From Nitrososphaeria archaeon (lineage in GTDB: Archaea; Thermoproteota; Nitrososphaeria; Conexivisphaerales; DTJL01): DNA of 64,000 nucleotides. The first letter of the stretch is position 1. Each line of letters starts with the position of its first letter. Below are positions 28,565 to 38,206 of the stretch, one piece after another. The notes under the pieces were generated by a model. It was not told the DNA's origin, searched no databases, and was given only the letters and a program-made list of their open reading frames with translations. The stretch covers positions 1-64,000 of the forward strand of contig JARVJU010000005.1 in NCBI GenBank assembly GCA_029775965.1, given 5' to 3'. Position numbers and translations under genes: made by a program.

Positions 28565-29035
28565 ATGACTGAAATAAAGGTCAAAGAAGGAGAGAAATTT
28601 CCTGATTTCGAACTAGACGCCTTTCCTGAACCTAAAAGGCTCAGCCTGAAATCATTCAATGGCAAGTGGCTTGTCCTGTATTTCTATCCTAGGGATGATA
28701 CTCCTGGCTGCACAGCTGAAGCGTGCAACTTTAGAGATTCTTCACACGAGCTTCAAAAGTTAGGTGCCAGTGTAGTTGGTGTCAGCACAGATACTCCCGA
28801 GAGTCACAAGAAGTTTTCGAATAAATATAGACTTTCTTTTCCACTTCTTAGTGATCCGTCTGGCGAGTTCGGTGCCAGCTTAGGGGTGCTGAGGGATTCC
28901 TCAAGACCGACTATGAATAGGGTCACTTTTATCATAGATCCAAATGGCATAGTTAGAAAGGTATACCCTAGAGTGGACCCTGCACACCATGCTGAGCAGA
29001 TTGTAAAAGACCTAAGACAGCTAACTACTAATTGA
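28565..29035 (+). CDS. bcp: Thioredoxin-dependent peroxiredoxin, Bcp type
   Basis: YFYPRDDTPGCTAEACNFRDSSHELQKLGASVVGVSTD; overlaps or abuts the previous Prx. Confidence 0.92.
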   Translation: MTEIKVKEGEKFPDFELDAFPEPKRLSLKSFNGKWLVLYFYPRDDTPGCTAEACNFRDSSHELQKLGASVVGVSTDTPESHKKFSNKYRLSFPLLSDPSGEFGASLGVLRDSSRPTMNRVTFIIDPNGIVRKVYPRVDPAHHAEQIVKDLRQLTTN

Positions 29036-29091
29036 ATGTGTATTATTTCGCTAGAGTTATATACACGGAGTAGTGTCTATGCTTGGAGGTA

Positions 29092-29232
29092 ATGGTGTAT
29101 ACCAACACATGGCTCTTTAACGAAATCTGGAAAGGTCAGATCACAGACTCCAAAGCTTCAGGCCAAACCCAGGACCTTTCCGATTCCAAAGGTCAGTTCA
29201 AGGGAAAAATTCAGGAAGAGGTTCCAGCTTAA
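29092..29232 (+). CDS. Candidate 46-aa small protein (not in the ORF track), possibly a structured RNA instead
   Basis: GGAGGT just upstream of ATGGTG; MVYTNTWLFNEIWKGQITDSKASGQTQDLSDSKGQFKGKIQEEVPA*; TATA-like TTATATACA about 30 nt upstream. Confidence 0.35.
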   Translation: MVYTNTWLFNEIWKGQITDSKASGQTQDLSDSKGQFKGKIQEEVPA

Positions 29233-29310
29233 AAGACGAGCAGGTCAGAACTGGGTCATTCCATAACACTTTTTTAGTAACATCCAGTGCATACCTGGAT
29301 GGTATAAATT

Positions 29311-30495
29311 TTGAAAGCAAAACTTTTCCTCTGTGAAGCAGGATTAGCGCTTTTAGATGAAGAACAGAACCCAATTGCTAGCTTTCGTTTCCAAGGAGAT
29401 ATGTTTTCGAAGTACACTACACTTCTTTCTGGTAAGTCTGTCGAGGAGCTGGAAATGCTGGCTGGTCAAGCTAAAAGCCTAAAGATAGAATTGTTACAGA
29501 ATCCATATGACGAACTAACAAGTAGCTTGAAGTCCTTAGGGCTTAATATTCAGGCAGGTAATAGTAGAGAATTTCTTGAAGCTCAGAAAGAAGACATAAT
29601 GATTAAAGCTGGTCTTGCTTACTCCAAGGAAGAAGTTGCTGATATAATTAGGGAGTTCGCGGTAAGGCAGAGTGAAGAAAGAATCAGAAGAAAAGCTGGT
29701 GGCGCAGATCTTCAGGTCATACAGTCTATTTCGTCGGTTGATGAATTAGATAAGATGATAAACCTACTCTCCGCAAGGGTTAGGGAATGGTACGGTCTGC
29801 ACTTCCCAGAGCTTGATAACCTTATTCAGGATCCATTAGCCTACTGTAGATTCGTCTCAGAGCTGGGGGATAGGTCTAACGTTACACAAGATAAACTGAA
29901 GAGCCTAGGCTACAGCAACGAAAAGATTTCATCAATAATCCAAGCATCAAAAAGCTCAAAGGGTGGTTCAATGAGCAGTGAAGATATATCAGAACTTGTT
30001 TCTCTTGCATCAACAGTTAGTGATCTATCAAGAATAAGAGATAAGCTCATGAAGCACGTAGAAAGAAATATGGAAAGAATAGCGCCTAACTTAACAGCAA
30101 TTGTGGGAGCAGCCATAGGGGCAAGACTTATTGCCAAGGCAGGAAGCCTAGAGAGGCTATCAAGACTGCCATCAAGCACTATACAGGTACTCGGGGCAGA
30201 AAAAGCACTGTTCAGAGCTCTGAAGAGCGGAGGCAGGCCTCCTAAACATGGGATACTTTTCCAGCATACGTTAGTTCATTCATCCGCAGAATGGTTGAGG
30301 GGAAAAATTGCTCGAATACTAGCTAGTAAACTATCACTAGCAGTACGAATAGACTTCTTCAGGGGGCAGCTGGATAAAGAGCTTGTCGATTCAGTTTCAA
30401 AGAAAATAGCGGAGGTCAAGCTGAAATATCCAAAACCAAAGAAGAAAAAAGAGGATCAAAGGTTTGCAAGAAATAACAGAAGACGACGAGGTTAA
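29311..30495 (+). CDS. nop5: C/D box RNP core protein Nop5 (Nop56/58)
   Basis: NLTAIVGAAIGARLIAKAGSLERLSRLPSSTIQVLGAEKALFRALKSGGRPPKHGILFQH. Confidence 0.96.
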   Translation: MKAKLFLCEAGLALLDEEQNPIASFRFQGDMFSKYTTLLSGKSVEELEMLAGQAKSLKIELLQNPYDELTSSLKSLGLNIQAGNSREFLEAQKEDIMIKAGLAYSKEEVADIIREFAVRQSEERIRRKAGGADLQVIQSISSVDELDKMINLLSARVREWYGLHFPELDNLIQDPLAYCRFVSELGDRSNVTQDKLKSLGYSNEKISSIIQASKSSKGGSMSSEDISELVSLASTVSDLSRIRDKLMKHVERNMERIAPNLTAIVGAAIGARLIAKAGSLERLSRLPSSTIQVLGAEKALFRALKSGGRPPKHGILFQHTLVHSSAEWLRGKIARILASKLSLAVRIDFFRGQLDKELVDSVSKKIAEVKLKYPKPKKKKEDQRFARNNRRRRG

Positions 30496-31177
30496 GGGTC
30501 TTTACTGGGTTACAATAAACGGAAGGAGGTTTCTTGCTACAAAGAATTTTGCACCTGGCATATCTGTTTACGGGGAGAGAACTCTAAAGCGTGGTTCTGA
30601 AGAATACAGAATATGGGACCCGTACAGAAGCAAGCTGGCAGCTGCAATGTTTAAAGGACTCAGCTTCATGCCCATAGGGGAAGGGTCAAGGGTTCTCTAT
30701 CTGGGAGCTTCTACCGGAACAACTGTAAGTCATGTTTCAGATATAGTAGGTTCTAGTGGAGTAGTTTTTGCAGTAGAAGTATCCCATCGTGTAGCTAGGG
30801 AGCTTGTTGAGCATGTCGCAAAGCATAGGAGAAACGTGATACCCATAGTTGAGGATGCAAGAAACTATTCCAAGTATGGAGTTGTGTATGGCAAAATAGA
30901 CGTTGTCTACTCCGACATAGCACAGCCGGACCAGACTGAGATAGCTCTTGGGAACTGTAGAAGGTATCTTAGCCCAAGAGGCTACCTGATGCTTGTAGTA
31001 AAGTCAAGAAGCATAGACGTTGTTAAGGAGCCAGAAGTTGTCATAAGAGCAGAACAAGAGAGAATTAAGGAAGCTGGGCTTGATATAGTGCAATCGATAT
31101 TATCACTTGAACCATATGATAGGGACCATGGATTTATACTATCTAGGATGCAGACTACGAAGGACTCCTCTTCCTAG
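30464..31177 (+). CDS. flpA: Fibrillarin-like rRNA 2'-O-methyltransferase
   Basis: YRIWDPYRSKLAAAMFKGL...VLYLGASTGTTVSHVSDIVG. Confidence 0.96.
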   Translation: MQEITEDDEVKGLYWVTINGRRFLATKNFAPGISVYGERTLKRGSEEYRIWDPYRSKLAAAMFKGLSFMPIGEGSRVLYLGASTGTTVSHVSDIVGSSGVVFAVEVSHRVARELVEHVAKHRRNVIPIVEDARNYSKYGVVYGKIDVVYSDIAQPDQTEIALGNCRRYLSPRGYLMLVVKSRSIDVVKEPEVVIRAEQERIKEAGLDIVQSILSLEPYDRDHGFILSRMQTTKDSSS

Positions 31178-33287
31178 GAGTCTCTTCAGCGGGGTCATCT
31201 ATCCCTTTGTTATTTATTACGAAGATTGCCTCACCCTCGGGATGATAGGGGCTGTCAACCATCCTGGCTATTCTGCTCTTAGATGCCTTTCTCAGATATA
31301 TTCTATAAGTGCTTGTATGAGCAACTACATGACCTCCTGTAGCCCTAGTTGGATCGCCGAAGAAGAAGTCTGGACTTGATTGAACCTGATTTGTCACCAC
31401 CACTGCTATGCCGTAAACCTCAGAATCTCTCAAAAGCATATGCATGAACCTGTTCAGCCTTTGCTGCCTCTCTGCTAGAGTACCTCTGCCTAGGAATTCA
31501 GCTCTGTAATGAGCTACCGCAGAATCAACAACCACGAGTTTCAGCTTTGTCTTTTCTATCTGCCTGCCCATCTCTCTGATAATCAGCTCTTGATGAGCGC
31601 TGTTGTAAGCTTTTGCAACTATTATGTTATCCAAAACCTGTCCCGAGTCAAGCCCTCTGGCCTCTGCTATTTCCGCTATCCTTTCTGGTCTGAAAGTACC
31701 TTCTGTATCTACATATAGAGCACCGGCAGATAGTCCTCCCTTTTCTTTTGGTTGCTGAACGAGAACTGAAAGTGTATGACAGATCTGAGAATTGTGCATC
31801 ATGACCGGAAGGTTCCCTGCTATAAAAGCATGTCCGTCGGGTACCTCGAAATCGTACACGTAGTCATTATAATCTTGCAGTTCCACTCTCTTCACAACAT
31901 CCCAGTCGAATCTGAGAGCTTCGTCTATGGTTATTCTTAAATCATCAAGTAGTTTCACAGAATAGGTAATATCATCTGCGCCGGAACTTCCATCAGTATA
32001 AAGCTCAACTCGAATCCGAGAAAATTTGTCCAACGCATCATTGATCTGCCCTCTGATTAACAGTATCTTTTCTTCATCAAGCTTTATCGCATTATTAACA
32101 AACTCCTTAACTGCTTTTACTTCTTCAATTGATGGGAGATAGCTCACCCTCTTTCTGATATATGAACCAAGTGTATCAAGATAATGGACTGACAAATTAT
32201 GCCTAGCAGGATGAAACCTTTTACCCTTCTTATATCCCTGCAGCTGGATATATAGATTATTACCACTTAAGGAAACTCCAATACCGATCTTCATGAGGGC
32301 ATAAGCAAATGCTTCAAGGACTTCTTCTTTGCCATTAATTACAATCTTTGAGTCCTGAATAGAATCTGGTTGATTAGAAAGATACTGCAGCAACTTGATA
32401 AGCTCACGCCTGCTCATGTTAATGATCTTCTTTCTCAAGTAGTTTGAGCTAAGAACCATATCTGGGTATTGATCATCCGTTGCTTCATATTTTTCTGATT
32501 CTATCTTGAATAGTTCTTTTGCCACTCGTCTGTTATATGCTTCTCTGTGACCATTGTCGTAAGAAGCTCCTGTGATTCTTGGTATCGCAATAAAATCTCC
32601 TTCTTTCAGCAAATAGGCATTAACCCATCTTATACCGTCTTGGGACAAGACAAGAAAAGAATGCATAGCAGCAGCCTTGATCTGCCTACCAGATTCAGAA
32701 ATAATTCTGAATACTCGCCTTACCTTTTCTCTGTATATATATGAAGCGTTAGTTGGGGAGCATCCATAACCCAATAGCTTTAGCCCTTGAAGTTTAATTG
32801 CGAAACCATTGTTAATACTTATCTCTTCTGCAACTTTTCTGAATCTGTCATAGACATCGGATATATTATCCAGATAGTATTTACCTTCAATGCTATAGAA
32901 GACAGGCGTATCGCCTGAAACGCACTTACCGCTCCCATATTCCCCATAAAATTCTGTAACTGCTCCTGTTTCCACCCCTCCCCCCAATAGGTCGTCAAGA
33001 TTCTTGGAGCCTGTTGATATCCTTTCTATGCTCTGTCGTCTCTGAAATAGTTCCTTCGCTGAAACAAAATCCTTCGATAGAATACCTAGCTCGCTCAATT
33101 TTGTCCGTGCCTTGTTTATAAGTTCGCTCGCCTTCGCTGTGTCTCCATTTATGCTATCGGCTACTTCTCCCACCCCTCGTGCAGCGAGGTCCATAATAGT
33201 GTAGATACCAGCTTCATGTAATTTTTGCTTGGTTACCGGTCCTATACCTTCTAAGGAATCCAGCTCAAGCTCTTCACCAGATGTCAA
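31155..33287 (-). CDS. radA: DNA repair/recombination protein RadA precursor containing an intein
   Basis: HhH N-term, EFYGEYGSGK / SQICHTLSVL split by an intein, ALYVDTEGTFRPERI, VVTNQVQSSPDFFFGDPTRATGGHVVAH. Confidence 0.96.
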   Translation of the reverse strand: MTSGEELELDSLEGIGPVTKQKLHEAGIYTIMDLAARGVGEVADSINGDTAKASELINKARTKLSELGILSKDFVSAKELFQRRQSIERISTGSKNLDDLLGGGVETGAVTEFYGEYGSGKCVSGDTPVFYSIEGKYYLDNISDVYDRFRKVAEEISINNGFAIKLQGLKLLGYGCSPTNASYIYREKVRRVFRIISESGRQIKAAAMHSFLVLSQDGIRWVNAYLLKEGDFIAIPRITGASYDNGHREAYNRRVAKELFKIESEKYEATDDQYPDMVLSSNYLRKKIINMSRRELIKLLQYLSNQPDSIQDSKIVINGKEEVLEAFAYALMKIGIGVSLSGNNLYIQLQGYKKGKRFHPARHNLSVHYLDTLGSYIRKRVSYLPSIEEVKAVKEFVNNAIKLDEEKILLIRGQINDALDKFSRIRVELYTDGSSGADDITYSVKLLDDLRITIDEALRFDWDVVKRVELQDYNDYVYDFEVPDGHAFIAGNLPVMMHNSQICHTLSVLVQQPKEKGGLSAGALYVDTEGTFRPERIAEIAEARGLDSGQVLDNIIVAKAYNSAHQELIIREMGRQIEKTKLKLVVVDSAVAHYRAEFLGRGTLAERQQRLNRFMHMLLRDSEVYGIAVVVTNQVQSSPDFFFGDPTRATGGHVVAHTSTYRIYLRKASKSRIARMVDSPYHPEGEAIFVINNKGIDDPAEETPRKRSPS
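31791..32924 (-). mobile_element. Intein within RadA (378 aa, residues 122-499)
   Basis: N-terminal Hint block CVSGDTPVFY; block-B-like AAAMHSFLVLSQDGIRWVNAYLLKEGDFIAIPR; C-terminal VYDFEVPDGHAFIAGNLPVMMHN followed by Ser+1. Confidence 0.93.
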
Positions 33288-33339
33288 TGTTTGACAGCAA
33301 GAAGCATCTATGCCTGTTATAAAAAGTTGTATGAAGAGC

Positions 33340-34641
33340 TCAGGGATATACTCTGTTTGGTGTTCTTGGAAAGAGTGTGCTGGCTCTTATATGTCTTAGA
33401 CCTAGTAGCCATCTCAGTGTCCTTTCAACACCAAGTCCAAAACCTGAATGCGGTGGCATTCCGTACCTTCTAAGGTCCAGATACCATTTCATTGTGCGAG
33501 GATCAAGTCCCTGCTGTCTGACTTTATCCAGAAGAACATTGTAATTGTGAATTCTTTGCCCACCAGTGGCTATCTCTCCATATCCTTCTGGTGCAAGCAG
33601 GTCAGCACTAAGAGTAACCTTTGGGTTGTCGGGAGGTGACATATGATAGAAGCTTCTTGCGTTGACAGGGTATTTAGTAACAAACACAGGCTTATCAAAA
33701 TTCAGACTTACTATCCTTTCGGCCTCTGTACCTAGGTCATCTCCCCAGGATATGCTGATTCCACTTTTAGTTGCTATGTCAAGCGCTTCATCATATGTTA
33801 TTCTTGGGAAAGGAGGTTCTGGTGCAACTACTTTTTTCCCTACTCTGCTTAATTCTTCCTTGCAATCATTTGCTATTGAGCTTGAGATGTTAAACACAAG
33901 CTCTTCTTCTATCTTCATCAGGTCTTCGAAGCCAGTAAACGCAAGTTCAGCTTCTATCATCCAGAATTCTGTTAGATGTCTTGAGGTCTTTGACCTTTCT
34001 GCTCTGAAAGCAGGTTGAACTATGAATACCTTGTCCAGAGCGCATATCGCTGCCTCTTCGTACAACTGAGCACTCTGGCTAAGATAGACCACATCGTCAA
34101 AGTACTTAACCGGAAAGAGTGTAGCGCCTCCTTCAACAGCAGCCTTAACAAGTATAGGAGACTGAATATACACATACCCCCTTGAGAAAAAGTAGTCAAA
34201 AACAGATTCCATGAGCTTTGACCTTATCTTGATTATTGCTGACGTCCTGGGACCTCGAAGAGCTAGGTGCCTTAAGTCATAAAGAGCTGTCCTTGACTTT
34301 AATAGACTCTTTCTGAGTGGCCAAAGTTCTGCGGGGGAGATCACCTGAAAGTTAGACAAAACGAGTTCTTTACCAGACGGTGCCCTAGGGTCATCCTTTA
34401 CAATTCCTTCAGCATATACAGCAGACTCTATGCTTGCATCTTTTGCAGCTTCCCATGCTTCTTGAGGAATAGTTCCTTTCCTTCCTGAAACTTGTATATA
34501 CCCTGAACCATCTCTTATTCTTAGGAAGAGGAGCCCCCCAACTTGGTGCTTTACTGCGACCCAGCCAAGTAATCTTACTGGGGTTCCAGCAGTCAACGTT
34601 AGAGCCTCTGCGGCATAATGACTTCGAGTTGGTGTCTGCAA
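33340..34641 (-). CDS. asnS: Asparaginyl-tRNA synthetase (archaeal class II)
   Basis: FRAERSKTSRHLTEFWMIEAE; FVTKYPVNARSFYHMSPPDNPKVTLSADLLAPEGYGEIATGGQRI; GFGLGVERTLRWLLG. Confidence 0.88.
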   Translation of the reverse strand: MQTPTRSHYAAEALTLTAGTPVRLLGWVAVKHQVGGLLFLRIRDGSGYIQVSGRKGTIPQEAWEAAKDASIESAVYAEGIVKDDPRAPSGKELVLSNFQVISPAELWPLRKSLLKSRTALYDLRHLALRGPRTSAIIKIRSKLMESVFDYFFSRGYVYIQSPILVKAAVEGGATLFPVKYFDDVVYLSQSAQLYEEAAICALDKVFIVQPAFRAERSKTSRHLTEFWMIEAELAFTGFEDLMKIEEELVFNISSSIANDCKEELSRVGKKVVAPEPPFPRITYDEALDIATKSGISISWGDDLGTEAERIVSLNFDKPVFVTKYPVNARSFYHMSPPDNPKVTLSADLLAPEGYGEIATGGQRIHNYNVLLDKVRQQGLDPRTMKWYLDLRRYGMPPHSGFGLGVERTLRWLLGLRHIRASTLFPRTPNRVYP

Positions 34642-34762
34642 CGCGCGATGCCCAAGAGCATTCGATTATTTGAAATTTTTAAAACAATTAGGAAGTTTGT
34701 CTCTGTGCATAGCAGAATAGAGCGCAAAGTCTAATTAATGCACTAAAAGGGAATGGATTACA

Positions 34763-35893
34763 TTGAAGAACAAATCAAACGCGTTTAGAGTCCTTATACT
34801 TCCATCTTCGTCTGTTGATACAGAAAGGATAGCATTACAGATGCAGGATTATCCCTTCCTCCCTGCATTTACTGCCAAAAATCTAGACTCTTGCATTATT
34901 GCGAGTTCTGAAGAAATACTGAAGTTTGCAGATATGGTAGCAAAATTCCCTGGGGTGGACAGTGTATTAGTTGGAAAGAAGGTTGACAACTTGGACGGAG
35001 CTGCGATTGAGATAAAAGATATGATTATGAAGCTGGCTGAAAAAAAGGATAAGTACGCTATCAAAGTAAGATGCTTGGATTCAGAGTGCAATGAAACAGA
35101 TGTATCAATGCTTCTTACCTCTAAATGCATAGACCTGCTATCACCACTAGGTTTCAAACTGAGTGAAAGGGATGCAAAGTTAAGAATAGATGTTGCAGTG
35201 GCATCAAATCTTCTATTCGTGTCATATATTCAGAAAGCAGGGCTGGGTGGTAAGGAATTTGGGTCAGCTGGAAAGGCTGTTATAATGTTCAAGGGTGATA
35301 TAAACTGTCTTTTAGCTACATTATATTTGCTTAAGCTAGGATTCTATCCTATACTTGTCGCAGCGATAGATGTAAGAAGTGCATCAAAAACAATAAGGCA
35401 GATAGTAGAAAATGCCTGTCTTGTTAGGGAATATATCCCGGTTAAGGAATTTTATCTTCATCTGATACCTGTACGAATTGATGGTTTGTCTGACAGGGTG
35501 GAGATACGCCATGGATATCTTCGTGAGGTTGCAGAATTGGTGGCTTCAGCTAATTCAGCAGTGGTAATAGCTACAGGAATAACAATGGATAATGCTGCAC
35601 CGTCTATTCTCTCGATATATCACAAGTCGAAGTTCACAGTTGTACATCCTTTGCTGAGCATGGATAAGCAGGATATATCTAAAGTGGCTCCGAGTTTCTT
35701 TGGAGAACATGTCAAGCCAATAACAAGCGATCCTCTTGAAAGTAAAATTTCAAAAGAATTCGGGGAAGAAACCCTGAAGGAATTTGCATTACTTTCGGTC
35801 CGCTCAAGCGTCTCCATAAAGCTAGCCAACAGGTCTTTGTATAACACTTCATTAGATGAAGCTATGGATAAACTCCAAGCAGCTGTAAAGTGA
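34763..35893 (+). CDS. ThiI-like protein (THUMP-like N-term) with degenerate PP-loop
   Basis: GSAGKAVIMFKGDINCLLATLYLLKLGFYPILV aligns by eye with the ThiI region G..G+A..L.SGGIDSPVAAYL..KRG, but the PP-loop Ser/Gly/Asp pattern is lost. Confidence 0.55.
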   Translation: MKNKSNAFRVLILPSSSVDTERIALQMQDYPFLPAFTAKNLDSCIIASSEEILKFADMVAKFPGVDSVLVGKKVDNLDGAAIEIKDMIMKLAEKKDKYAIKVRCLDSECNETDVSMLLTSKCIDLLSPLGFKLSERDAKLRIDVAVASNLLFVSYIQKAGLGGKEFGSAGKAVIMFKGDINCLLATLYLLKLGFYPILVAAIDVRSASKTIRQIVENACLVREYIPVKEFYLHLIPVRIDGLSDRVEIRHGYLREVAELVASANSAVVIATGITMDNAAPSILSIYHKSKFTVVHPLLSMDKQDISKVAPSFFGEHVKPITSDPLESKISKEFGEETLKEFALLSVRSSVSIKLANRSLYNTSLDEAMDKLQAAVK

Positions 35894-35940
35894 ACTACCC
35901 CGCCCTTGCAGATGTGGCTTCTTGAGAGATTAGATAAAAT
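35887..35940 (+). mobile_element. IS200/IS605-like solo terminal motif overlapping the stop codon of the upstream gene
   Basis: AAAGTGAACTACCCCGCCCTTGCAGATGTGGCTTCTTGAGAGATTAGATAAAAT; near-copy of 42928-42981. Confidence 0.6.
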
Positions 35941-35977
35941 CTTGGTCTTTTATTATGTCTTATAAGCAAAGAGCCAT

Positions 35978-37114
35978 CTAATCCATAGCTTTCTTTACAA
36001 GTTTCACTATGTTATCTATCCCATTATACCTTAGCGAAACATCCCTGACCTTTTCTACACACTTTAGCATAGAATCATCATGCATAACATACTCTATCTC
36101 TCGCACAAGCTGCGAAGGGGTTGTATTCAGTTGATCCAGCACCCTTGCAAAGCCGAGTTTCGAGCTTTTCTTTGCATTAGCCCATTGCTCTCCATGGAAG
36201 GGAATTGGAATGAGAATTGCTCTCTTTCCTGCCAGAATTATCTGCGATATTGTAGAGTGGCCAGCCCTCGCAACAACCACATCGGAACTGGCGATTTCTG
36301 ACCACGGATCTGGGCACCAGCTGTATACTTTCATACCTGAATCAAATGTAGCCAGCGAAGGACCAGCTGCATTTCCCTCACTGAGAACAACTTCATACTT
36401 TGCAGCCAGTTTTTTTCCTGCAGCTCTGACCATGGGTATCAGAGAGGACCGTGAGGCGGGAGGCCCGCTAACAAGGATCGATACCTTTTTTCGATTGCTA
36501 TTTGTTAATGTACAGGGTTTATTCTCCTGTACAAAGCCTACATATATAAGCCTCTTTCGAGATAATGCCAGTGTATCGACAACACCTTCAGATATAGTAT
36601 AAGGCGGTGGTAAGTCTGGAACAAGTAGCATGTTACTCTGATCCCAGAATGTGAATAGAAATTCTGCATTGACCCTCTCCAAGAATCTCATCATAATACT
36701 ATCTATCTGAGGCAAGCTTATCCTAAGCTGATTTGTAATAAGCATTGTCTTTACATTCATAATCTTTGCTGCAATGATAGCTGATAGTCTTGAATCTGAG
36801 ATAACCAATTTTGGCTTAAGCTTCTCCATTATATTTCTCTCCTGCATTATTTGAGAAGCGAAATCAGAGTAGAAATATGGTAACCTTTTCACAGTTCCCT
36901 TAAAGGAGATCCTACCTTGTTCGTTCCATTCAATATCTACGGACCTAACATCGAATACCCTGAAGCCTCTCTTCCCAAGATACCTTGCTCCGTCATCCCA
37001 AGAGGTAAAGTAGACATCGAATTCTTTCGTCAGCTTCTCCGCTATGAGAGATACTCTTGCAGCATGTCCTAATCCAGTTCCGTATACCGAAGCATGTATG
37101 ATATCACGTGGCAA
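35978..37114 (-). CDS. MurG-like/GT28 glycosyltransferase
   Basis: YGTGLGHAARVSLIAEKL...VVVARAGHSTISQIILAGKRAILIPIPFHGEQWANAKK. Confidence 0.8.
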   Translation of the reverse strand: MPRDIIHASVYGTGLGHAARVSLIAEKLTKEFDVYFTSWDDGARYLGKRGFRVFDVRSVDIEWNEQGRISFKGTVKRLPYFYSDFASQIMQERNIMEKLKPKLVISDSRLSAIIAAKIMNVKTMLITNQLRISLPQIDSIMMRFLERVNAEFLFTFWDQSNMLLVPDLPPPYTISEGVVDTLALSRKRLIYVGFVQENKPCTLTNSNRKKVSILVSGPPASRSSLIPMVRAAGKKLAAKYEVVLSEGNAAGPSLATFDSGMKVYSWCPDPWSEIASSDVVVARAGHSTISQIILAGKRAILIPIPFHGEQWANAKKSSKLGFARVLDQLNTTPSQLVREIEYVMHDDSMLKCVEKVRDVSLRYNGIDNIVKLVKKAMD

Positions 37115-37727
37115 GGGCTTTCCGCCTTACGTCACCGCCTGGAGATACTTCATAAAATACCATTGCTGTAAAGGAGTATATCTTTGTATTTCCAGTAAGC
37201 CATAGGTCAGGTGGAGCTCCTGCCTTCATGCATGCGTTTGCAAGAAAATCTTCCGAGTTCCAACCTTCTTCTACAGCTACCTGAGGTAACAGGAGACCTG
37301 CTCCGAATGGCCATTCAACTATCAACCCATCTCTCCCTACCACAATTCTTTCTTTGTATTCTACCGGTTTTTTGACTTTTATAATCTGGGGAGGAGTGAG
37401 CACACTTACCTCAATAGTGCTTTTGTTTATCTCTTCCAGTGTCATACTGTTGAACCTAGGGTCTGAAACTGCAGAATCGATAGCAGAATCAATCAGGGCC
37501 TCTACAAGCGGTGCAACGGGAAGAGGCCTGCCTATGCAACCTCTGAGCTGATCATCAGGATAGCTTTTGAAAGTCACGAAAACCCCAGATTTTTCTCGCA
37601 TCTTCGCAGGTGTATCCAAAGGAATATCTATTCGTTTATGTTGTGTCAAATAGTATACTGCGGATTTCCTTGCTAGTGAAATCATCCAGCGTCCATCCTC
37701 TATAGTATATTCGATTGTTCCTATCAT
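37104..37727 (-). CDS. AMMECR1-domain protein
   Basis: GVFVTFKSYPDDQLRGCIGRPLPVAPLVEALIDSAIDSAVSDPRFNSMTLEEINKSTIEVSVLTPP. Confidence 0.95.
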   Translation of the reverse strand: MIGTIEYTIEDGRWMISLARKSAVYYLTQHKRIDIPLDTPAKMREKSGVFVTFKSYPDDQLRGCIGRPLPVAPLVEALIDSAIDSAVSDPRFNSMTLEEINKSTIEVSVLTPPQIIKVKKPVEYKERIVVGRDGLIVEWPFGAGLLLPQVAVEEGWNSEDFLANACMKAGAPPDLWLTGNTKIYSFTAMVFYEVSPGGDVRRKALAT

Positions 37728-38206
37728 CCCAGATAACCTCTCACCCTTCTGTCAAATTCCCTCAGCTTAGCCCAATGACTCCCCTCCCAGTAAACCTTTT
37801 TACATTCTTTGCACATAAAGAATCTATTATATCTCTTGGCTGTGGCTTTTGGAATCACTTCATCAATTTTGCTACCGTCTACTTCGACAAGTGCGCCATT
37901 GCATATAGGGCATCTTGAGTTTGATGAGTCAAGTACAGGGTTTACAGAGATAAAACGGAATACTTCTGCTATTCTCTCTGTGTCATCCCTTCCTACAGCC
38001 ACTACACAGGACCCACCCTTGCTGCTACACTTTTTCCCCAAAACTCTGTCTGATGTAACCAGTATTCTAGACTCCGAAATGGCTAGTTCTATCAGCTCAC
38101 TGTCATTCATGTCTTTTGCGTATAGTGTGTCGAACCCGTATATCCTTAGTTTTTTGGCAAGGGTGCCTAGCATCGCATCTACCAGAAATTTAACGTTATA
38201 TATCAA
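37724..38206 (-). CDS. Mut7-C (PIN-like) RNase domain protein with Zn ribbon
   Basis: KFLVDAMLGTLAKKLRIYGFDTLYAKD...ILVTSDRVL...RCPICNGALVEV...FMCKECKKVYWEGSHW. Confidence 0.9.
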   Translation of the reverse strand: MIYNVKFLVDAMLGTLAKKLRIYGFDTLYAKDMNDSELIELAISESRILVTSDRVLGKKCSSKGGSCVVAVGRDDTERIAEVFRFISVNPVLDSSNSRCPICNGALVEVDGSKIDEVIPKATAKRYNRFFMCKECKKVYWEGSHWAKLREFDRRVRGYLG

